This document shows, piece by piece, positions 58,715 to 64,000 of a stretch of 64,000 bases of DNA. Where the stretch lies: positions 186,001-250,000 of the forward strand of contig JASGIB010000001.1 of NCBI GenBank assembly GCA_047602125.1, given 5' to 3'. This DNA is from Pseudoluteimonas sp047602125 (lineage in GTDB: Bacteria > Pseudomonadota > Gammaproteobacteria > Xanthomonadales > Xanthomonadaceae). Both the position numbers and the translations under genes were made by a program. Position 1 is the stretch's first letter, and every line of letters starts with the position of its first letter. Under the pieces are notes generated by a model. That model searched no databases, was not told the DNA's origin, and saw only the letters and a list, made by a program, of their open reading frames with translations.

Positions 58715-58740
58715 CCTTCTCCCCGCCAGCGGGGAGAAGG
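58715..58740. repeat. 26-bp perfect palindrome upstream of ligA
   Basis: CCTTCTCCCCGC (58715-58726) and GCGGGGAGAAGG (58729-58740) are perfect inverted arms around CA. Followed by GTGCAGCAGGCGGATGAGG it matches a dispersed REP family known from this group. It lies 18 bases before the ligA start and could influence ligA translation. Confidence 0.8.
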
Positions 58741-58814
58741 TGCAGCAGGCGGATGAGGGGCAACTCCGCGATTGCGACCGGTATCGCCATCGGCTCGACC
58801 CATCCTGCGCTTGC

Positions 58815-59255
58815 TTATTTAATACTCTCCGCCGATACATGACCGACGGTCTCGCCACCGGACATGCCATAACCGTCATGCGTGCCCTGCCCGACAGGCT
58901 CGTCTTTGCGGAAGAAATACGAATCGTAGGAATCGCAAATACCGTTGATCAAGAGTATTTGCAGTCCATCTTCCGAAAAATCGTAAACCGGATCCTTGGT
59001 GTACCGCGACGGGTCCGACAGGACACGAACCCGTTTCCAGTTGCCGCCGATGCAGGCATCGCCTGGTCGATCGGTGAATTGCACCCGCAATGTCCTGACC
59101 GGTTTGCCGGTTTCATCGGTTTCCGTCAGAGACCATTTCTCTCCTGCAATCGAGATTCGGATATCGTCGTTTGCAGGAGAATCCGAGGATCGATTATTCG
59201 TCGCGCAAGCTGTCAATAAACAGGCGATCGACAAGGCGACGACTCGGTTTTTCAT
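58815..59255 (-). CDS. Hypothetical lipoprotein between zipA and ligA
   Basis: This 146-residue protein of unknown family has a lipoprotein signal, MKNRVVALSIACLLTAC, with lipobox LTAC. The mature part contains ISIAGEKWSLTETDETGKPV and a beta-rich pattern, plus two more cysteines (ACIGGNW, GICDSYDSYFF) that could form a disulphide. An envelope location is likely. Its lower GC content compared with zipA and ligA suggests insertion. The start 59255 is chosen for the lipoprotein signal; the open frame extends upstream without conserved sequence. Confidence 0.7.
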   Translation of the reverse strand: MKNRVVALSIACLLTACATNNRSSDSPANDDIRISIAGEKWSLTETDETGKPVRTLRVQFTDRPGDACIGGNWKRVRVLSDPSRYTKDPVYDFSEDGLQILLINGICDSYDSYFFRKDEPVGQGTHDGYGMSGGETVGHVSAESIK

Positions 59256-59299
59256 CCTGATCAACCCTCTCAATCGTTCGACGAACGACTCAGATAGCA

Positions 59300-60013
59300 C
59301 TACCACCTCGCCGGCTTGAGCGGCGGCGCTTCGCGCTGGCGGTCGTAGGCGCGCAATTCCTCGCGGATGCCCTGCACCCGCTGGCGGCCGAGCGCATTGC
59401 GCGACTCGTCCAGCACCACGCCATCGAGCAGGCCCGCCATGCGCTCCGCCGTCGGCTGCATCATCTCCCACGCATCCAGCGCCGACACCGGCGCCGGCAA
59501 CGTCAGGAAGAACGCGATCGCCGGCGTCTCCAATTCCTGGATGCCGGCCATGTCGAAACTGCCCGGCTTCAGGATGTTCGCCACGCTGAACACCGGGCCG
59601 CGCTCGGGATGCCCTTCCACCAGCCGGTGGAACACGTTCATGTGGCCGTAGGTCAGGCCCGCCTTTTCCGCCGCGACCACGATGTCCGGACCGTGCAGCT
59701 TTTCGCCCGCGCGAGCGGCAACGTAGATGGTGACGATCTTGTCGAACGCTTCGTCCGGGCGGCGACCGAGTTCGCTGGACGCATTCGGCGCGTCGTCTTC
59801 GCCGAGATCCAGCTCCGGCTGTTCGGCATCGTCGCGGACGCCGATGCCGTGCGCGAACTGGTCGGAAATCCGCGGTTCGACGCGTTCGCCGCCTTCGCCC
59901 GCGCGGCGACGACCCTGCCCGCCCTTGCGCGGCTGGCCGAAGTAGATGATCGCGCCGAACAACACGATGCCGGCGACCAGGATGGCGAGGCGCAACAGCC
60001 AGACGTCCGACAT
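59300..60013 (-). CDS. zipA: Cell division protein ZipA
   Basis: This 237-residue protein tethers FtsZ to the membrane. The N-terminal transmembrane helix (about residues 6-25, LLRLAILVAGIVLFGAIIYF) faces the periplasm at its start. A basic/acidic linker (about 30-85) with RKGGQGRRRAGEG follows. The C-terminal FtsZ-binding domain has KIVTIYVAARAGEKLHGPDI and GPVFSVANILKPGSFD. Shorter than E. coli ZipA (328) because the Pro/Gln linker is reduced. GGAG lies upstream of ATG. Order smc-zipA-ligA is widely conserved in gammaproteobacteria. Confidence 0.92.
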   Translation of the reverse strand: MSDVWLLRLAILVAGIVLFGAIIYFGQPRKGGQGRRRAGEGGERVEPRISDQFAHGIGVRDDAEQPELDLGEDDAPNASSELGRRPDEAFDKIVTIYVAARAGEKLHGPDIVVAAEKAGLTYGHMNVFHRLVEGHPERGPVFSVANILKPGSFDMAGIQELETPAIAFFLTLPAPVSALDAWEMMQPTAERMAGLLDGVVLDESRNALGRQRVQGIREELRAYDRQREAPPLKPARW

Positions 60014-60038
60014 GCGTTCTTCTCCTCTTCGCGGAACC

Positions 60039-63000
60039 TCAGGCGGCGCCGGCGAGGCGCGCGGCCTCGGCCAGGTCCACCGACACCAGCCGGCTCACGC
60101 CGGGCTCGCGCATGGTAACGCCGCTGAGCTGCTGCGCGGCTTCCATCGTCGCCTTGTTGTGGGTGACGAACAGGAACTGCACGTGCGCGCTCATCTCATT
60201 GACCATCGCGGTGAAGCGGCCGACGTTGGCCTCGTCCAGCGGCGCGTCCACTTCGTCCAGCAGGCAGAACGGCGCGGGATTCAGGCGGAAGATCGAGAAC
60301 ACCAGCGCGACCGCGGTCATCGCCTTCTCGCCGCCCGACAGCAGCGAGATGTTCGACACGCGCTTGCCCGGCGGCCGCGCCATGATCGCCACGCCGGCAT
60401 CGAGCAGGTCCTCGCCGGTGAGTTCGAGGTAGGCATGCCCACCGCCGAACAGGCGCGGATACAGCTCCTGCATGCCCGAGTTCACCCGGTCGAAGGTGTC
60501 CTTGAAGCGGCCGCGGGTTTCGCGGTCGATCTTGCGGATCGCTTCTTCCAGCGTTTCCAGCGCGGTGATGAGGTCGGCGTCCTGCGCGTCGAGGTATTCC
60601 TTGCGCTGCGCGGCCTCGGCGTGTTCCTGGATCGCGGCGAGGTTGACCGGTTCGAGACGACGCAACTTGGCGTCGAAGTCGGTGACGGTTTTTTCCCACG
60701 TGGCGACATCGGCGTCGTCGGCGAGCGTGGCGACCACGTCCTCCAGCACGAAACCGGAGGTGGAAACCGCATCGGCGAGCTGCTTCGCGCGGATGTCCAG
60801 CGCCTGCTGATCCAGCCTGCGCTGCGCTATGGCTTCGCGCTGGGCGATGGCCTGCTCGTCGCGCTGGTGGCGGGTCTGTTCGAACGCGCGCAGGTCGTTG
60901 TCGATGCCATCGAGCGCGGCGCGCGCGGTGGCGAGATCGCGGTCGGCGACCACGCGCTTCTCCAGCGCGGCCTGGCGTTCGTTTTCCAGCGAAGCGACTG
61001 GCGAATCGCCATCGGCGAGCTGCGCGGCGAGTTCGCCGAGGCGGCTGTCGAGCTGGCCGCGCTGGCCGCCCATGCGTTCCAGCGACTGCGCCAGCGCCAC
61101 GACCTGCGCGCGCTGCGATTCCAGCGACAGCGCGGCGGCGTGGGCGGCATCGCGCGAGGCGCGCGCGGACATGCGCGCGGCGTCCAGCGTCTGCGCGAGC
61201 CCGCTGCGTTCGCTTTCGAGCGCGGCACGGCCGGTTTCCAGTTCGGCCATGCGCGCGACCGCGGTTTCCAGCGCGCCGCGGGCATCGCGGGCCTGCGCAT
61301 TGCTGTCGGCGAGGGTCTGCGCGAGCTGTTCGCTGTCGGCTTCGATCCGGGCGATGCGTTCGCGCGCGCCGTCGAGCCTGCCCTGGTGGCCCTGCAACTG
61401 CCCGGAGAGTTCGGATACGCCGCGATGGGCGAGATGGAAGGCGCGCTGCGCGTCCTCGCGTTGTTGTTCGGCGGCGAGCGCGCGATCGCGCCATGCGGTC
61501 AGGCCGCGATCGAGTTCGTGTTCGCGCTTCGACAACGATTCGATGTCGCCGCGCAGCGCCTGCATGTCCTTTTCGCGCAGCAGCGCGCCCTGCTTGGCCG
61601 CGCCCGAGCGCAGCACGCGCACCCAGCCGGCGCCGAGGCGTTCACCACCGCGGGTGATGATCGATTCGCCATCACCGAGCCGCGACTGCAAGGCGCGCGC
61701 ATCGGCGAGGGTTTCGGCCACGCGCAATTTCGCGAGGATGCGGCGAATCGCGCGCGGGCCGCGCACCTTGGCCGCCAGCGAATCGGCCGGGAAGGTTTCG
61801 TCGCCGGCGTCGGACGACACCAGCGCGAGCCGGCCCTCGCCGAGTTCACCCAGCGCATCGACCAAGGTCTCCGGCGATTCGACCAGCACGCCTTCGACGA
61901 GCTGCCCGAGCGCGGATTCGACCGCGTTTTCCCAGCCCGGCTCGACGGCCAGCGAAGCGCCCACGCGCGCGGCGGAATCCAGCCCGCGCTGGCGCAGCCA
62001 TTCCATCGCAGCGCCCTGCTCCTGCCCGAGCGCCGCGTGCTGCAGCGTTTCCAGCGAGGCGAGGCGTCCGCGCGCTTCCTGCGCGGATTTGCGCACCTCG
62101 GCGAGTTCGGCCTGCGCCTTGCGGATGTCGTCCTGCAGCGCGACCACGGCCTGTTTGCGTTGTTCGACTTCGGCCTCGAGCTCGGCCAGCGAGGCGTTCT
62201 TTTCCGCGTGTTGCGATTGCAGGCCGGCGAAGGCCGCGGCCAGCGCATCGAGGTCGAAGTTCGCGCGTTCGGCGGCGAGCGCGTCACGGCGGCGTCCGGC
62301 GTCGAGCGCCTGGCGGTCGAGGTAGTCGACGCGGGTGCGTTCGACGTCGGCGGCGCGGTTGGCCTCGGCGCGGTCGCGGCCGTGCGCGTCCCAGCGCTGC
62401 TGCCAGTCGGCGAGCGCGGCTTCGGCCTGCTGCAACGCGGCCTGGTGCGATTCGTCCTCGCCGCGCAGGCGCGCGTGTTCCGGATCGGCGGCGGCGATGG
62501 CCGCCTGCAGTTCCGACAGGCGCGACTGGTCGCCGCTGATGTGCTGGCCGAGTTCGGCCAATGCGGATTCGGCTTCGTTGCGCGCGCGCTGCAGGCGCTC
62601 GGCGAGGTCGCGCTGGTGCGCGATTTGCTGCTCGATGCGGGCCAGCGCGCCGCCGACTTCGTACACCGCCGCCTGCGCCCTGTTCAGCGCCTCCGCGGAT
62701 TCCTCGCGGCGCACGCGCCCGGTCTCGAGCTCGCGCTCGGCCTCGCGTTGCTCGGCGATCAACTGCTGCAGCCGCGTCTCCTCCTGGGAAAGCGCTTCGC
62801 GCAGGCCCTGCAACTGGCCGTCGAGGCCGCGGAATTCCAGCGCCTTCCACTCCGCGTCCTTGACCTTGCGCTCGGCCTGGATCGCGGTGTACTGCTCGGC
62901 CTGCCGTGCCTGGCGCTTGAGGTGCTCGAGCTGCTTGCCCACTTCCTCGCGCAGGTCGTTGAGGCGGTCGAGGTTCTCGCGGGTGTGGCGGATCCGGGTT

Positions 63001-63542
63001 TCGGTTTCCTTGCGGCGTTCCTTGTACTTGGAGATGCCGGCGGCTTCCTCCAGGTACACGCGCAGGTCCTCGGGCCGCGCCTCGATGATCTGGCTGATCA
63101 TGCCCTGCTCGATGATCGAGTAGCTGCGCGGGCCGAGGCCGGTGCCGAGGAACAGGTCGGTGATGTCGCGGCGGCGGCACTTGGCGCCGTTGAGGTAGTA
63201 GGTGCTCTGCCCGTCGCGGCCGACCGTGCGCTTGACCGAGATCTCGTTGTACGCGGCGAATTCGCCGGTGACGGTGTGGTCGCTGTTGTCGAACACGAGT
63301 TCGACCGTGGCCTGCGCCACCGGCTTGCGCGCGGAGCTGCCGGAGAAGATCACGTCGGTCAACGAATCGCCGCGCAGCCGGCTGGCGGCGCTTTCGCCCA
63401 TGACCCAGCGGATCGCGTCGATGATGTTGCTCTTGCCGCAACCGTTCGGACCGACCACGCCGGTCATGTTGGTCGGCAAATGCAGCGTGGTCGGATCGAC
63501 GAAGGACTTGAAACCGGACAGCTTGATCGTGGACAGGCGCAT
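60039..63542 (-). CDS. smc: Chromosome partition protein SMC
   Basis: This 1167-residue condensin-like ATPase has N-terminal Walker A GPNGCGKS at 31-38 and about 300 residues of coiled coil (from the REERR-like region near 170 to about 480). A hinge domain in the middle (about 500-660, with GASLAVEPGWENAVESALGQ) precedes a second coiled coil and the C-terminal head with LLSGGEKAMTAV and Walker B CLLDEVDAPLD. It condenses and partitions chromosomes with ScpAB, which are not in the window. zipA follows 25 bases later and is likely cotranscribed. Confidence 0.97.
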   Translation of the reverse strand: MRLSTIKLSGFKSFVDPTTLHLPTNMTGVVGPNGCGKSNIIDAIRWVMGESAASRLRGDSLTDVIFSGSSARKPVAQATVELVFDNSDHTVTGEFAAYNEISVKRTVGRDGQSTYYLNGAKCRRRDITDLFLGTGLGPRSYSIIEQGMISQIIEARPEDLRVYLEEAAGISKYKERRKETETRIRHTRENLDRLNDLREEVGKQLEHLKRQARQAEQYTAIQAERKVKDAEWKALEFRGLDGQLQGLREALSQEETRLQQLIAEQREAERELETGRVRREESAEALNRAQAAVYEVGGALARIEQQIAHQRDLAERLQRARNEAESALAELGQHISGDQSRLSELQAAIAAADPEHARLRGEDESHQAALQQAEAALADWQQRWDAHGRDRAEANRAADVERTRVDYLDRQALDAGRRRDALAAERANFDLDALAAAFAGLQSQHAEKNASLAELEAEVEQRKQAVVALQDDIRKAQAELAEVRKSAQEARGRLASLETLQHAALGQEQGAAMEWLRQRGLDSAARVGASLAVEPGWENAVESALGQLVEGVLVESPETLVDALGELGEGRLALVSSDAGDETFPADSLAAKVRGPRAIRRILAKLRVAETLADARALQSRLGDGESIITRGGERLGAGWVRVLRSGAAKQGALLREKDMQALRGDIESLSKREHELDRGLTAWRDRALAAEQQREDAQRAFHLAHRGVSELSGQLQGHQGRLDGARERIARIEADSEQLAQTLADSNAQARDARGALETAVARMAELETGRAALESERSGLAQTLDAARMSARASRDAAHAAALSLESQRAQVVALAQSLERMGGQRGQLDSRLGELAAQLADGDSPVASLENERQAALEKRVVADRDLATARAALDGIDNDLRAFEQTRHQRDEQAIAQREAIAQRRLDQQALDIRAKQLADAVSTSGFVLEDVVATLADDADVATWEKTVTDFDAKLRRLEPVNLAAIQEHAEAAQRKEYLDAQDADLITALETLEEAIRKIDRETRGRFKDTFDRVNSGMQELYPRLFGGGHAYLELTGEDLLDAGVAIMARPPGKRVSNISLLSGGEKAMTAVALVFSIFRLNPAPFCLLDEVDAPLDEANVGRFTAMVNEMSAHVQFLFVTHNKATMEAAQQLSGVTMREPGVSRLVSVDLAEAARLAGAA

Positions 63543-63670
63543 GCGGCGGTTGGCTACTCGCTCGCCCCGGCGCGCAGGCGCGACCGCGGGTCATGGAAAA
63601 GATCAGGAAAGTCCGCCAAACCATTGTTCCGAAAGGCGGGGCAGCGGCCGAAGCGCGCGAGCCAGCGTCG

Positions 63671-63676
63671 AGTATA
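63671..63676 (-). promoter_or_regulatory. Possible -10 element of smc
   Basis: Read on the minus strand, TATACT (complement of 63671-63676) lies about 130 bases upstream of the smc ATG, within the gap after the ABC-transporter gene. The expected -35 position is not convincing. Confidence 0.35.
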
Positions 63677-63690
63677 ACGAGCGCCGCGGC

Positions 63691-64000
63691 TTACAGACGG
63701 TGGCCGGTGTCCGCATCGAAAACATGCAGGTGCCGAGGCGACAGGCGCAGCCGCAATGAACTGCCTCCGGCGGGCAGGCCCGCGGCCGACGGCAGGCGCG
63801 AAACCAGCATCGTGGCGCCGTGGCGGAGGTTGACGTAGGCCTCGCTGCCGACCGGTTCGACTACTTCCACGTCGGCGGCGAAAGCGCCCGCTTCGTCGCC
63901 CGCCACGACCGCGACCAGGTGCTCCGGTCGCACGCCGAGGCGGATGTCGCGGTCGAACGCATCGGCCGGCAGTTCGCTGGCCGGATCGAGCGGGATCGGC
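63691..64000 (-). CDS. Sugar ABC transporter ATP-binding protein, C-terminal part
   Basis: This is the last 102 residues of a protein running off the window edge. They contain DIRLGVRPEHL, a hallmark of UgpC/MalK-type sugar ABC ATPases, and a following TOBE-like beta domain (VEVVEPVGSEAYVNLRHG...LVSRLP) ending HLHVFDADTGHRL. The ATPase core with Walker motifs is outside the window. The TAA stop lies at 63693-63691. Specific sugar cannot be assigned. Confidence 0.85.
   Translation of the reverse strand, partial: PIPLDPASELPADAFDRDIRLGVRPEHLVAVVAGDEAGAFAADVEVVEPVGSEAYVNLRHGATMLVSRLPSAAGLPAGGSSLRLRLSPRHLHVFDADTGHRL

Noticed and set aside
59946..63677. A 1243-residue open frame on the plus strand opposite smc
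   Set aside because: The same antisense artefact. It is composed of repetitive Ala/Arg/Gly/Phe/Gln sequence without any motif, and smc on the minus strand has all SMC motifs.

Overview
The window is high-GC, densely coded bacterial chromosome, and its gene set points to the Xanthomonadaceae/Lysobacteraceae (Lysobacter, Luteimonas, Pseudoxanthomonas and relatives). The indicators are a kynurenine-type tryptophan/NAD gene set, a roughly 180-kDa NAD-dependent glutamate dehydrogenase, methionine synthase split into two proteins preceded by an ArsR-methyltransferase, an L1-like class B3 metallo-beta-lactamase, a short NAD kinase, and several REP/BIME-type palindromes. The genus cannot be fixed from this sequence alone. 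There is no rRNA gene, complete tRNA, CRISPR array, prophage or insertion sequence. Most genes are core metabolism or housekeeping.

Layout. (1) 1-5.5 kb, plus: end of an ACMSD-like amidohydrolase, kynU, kmo, a 66-bp palindromic element, sbcB, and two small unknowns. (2) 5.5-17.2 kb, minus: 5'-nucleotidase, rhlE-type helicase, a secreted delta-60-repeat protein, a small membrane TPR-like protein, NAD kinase, a BIME, gdhB and an acyl-CoA dehydrogenase. (3) 17.3-22.7 kb, plus: ArsR-methyltransferase, metH N-terminal half, an SDR-like protein lacking the catalytic residues, and metH C-terminal half, all overlapping or nearly so. (4) 22.6-28.8 kb, minus: two FKBP isomerases, ugd, slyX, a DUF2058 gene and an OafA-type acyltransferase, probably one transcript. 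(5) 28.97-34.0 kb, plus: a well-delimited seven-gene operon made of a sigma-70 promoter with an embedded operator, a small exported peptide, a YtrA-type GntR repressor, ABC ATPase, permease, two DUF2884-like envelope proteins and an adhesin-like GSGD-repeat protein, closed by a clear terminator. (6) 34-40 kb: fumC (minus), then purB, a B3 metallo-beta-lactamase, a RoxA-type ribosomal oxygenase and a GNAT fusion protein (plus). (7) 40-45.7 kb, plus: sucA-sucB-lpdA, with a 28-nt tRNA 3' remnant between sucB and lpdA. (8) 45.7-51 kb: Ca2+/H+ antiporter, LOG-family protein, YhdH-type oxidoreductase, PilH-like response regulator, CbpA (minus), peroxiredoxin and a ferritin-like protein. (9) 51-64 kb, minus: gyrA, mtnA, a DUF3011 lipoprotein, epmA, ligA, a lipoprotein, zipA, smc and the 3' end of a sugar ABC-transporter ATPase.

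How the genes work together. Kynurenine enzymes feed 3-hydroxyanthranilate/quinolinate metabolism, and NAD kinase converts NAD to NADP. GdhB and the 2-oxoglutarate dehydrogenase genes meet at 2-oxoglutarate, with fumarase further along the TCA cycle. MetH and MtnA belong to methionine synthesis and salvage. GyrA, LigA, SMC, SbcB and ZipA cover chromosome maintenance and division. Neighbouring genes are often joined by 4-base ATGA or GTGA stop/start overlaps, which suggests widespread translational coupling. The best candidates for under-described biology are the GntR operon with its small peptide, the SDR pseudoenzyme between the MetH halves, the Cys/His insertion in MetH1, and the beta-lactamase/RoxA/GNAT coupling.
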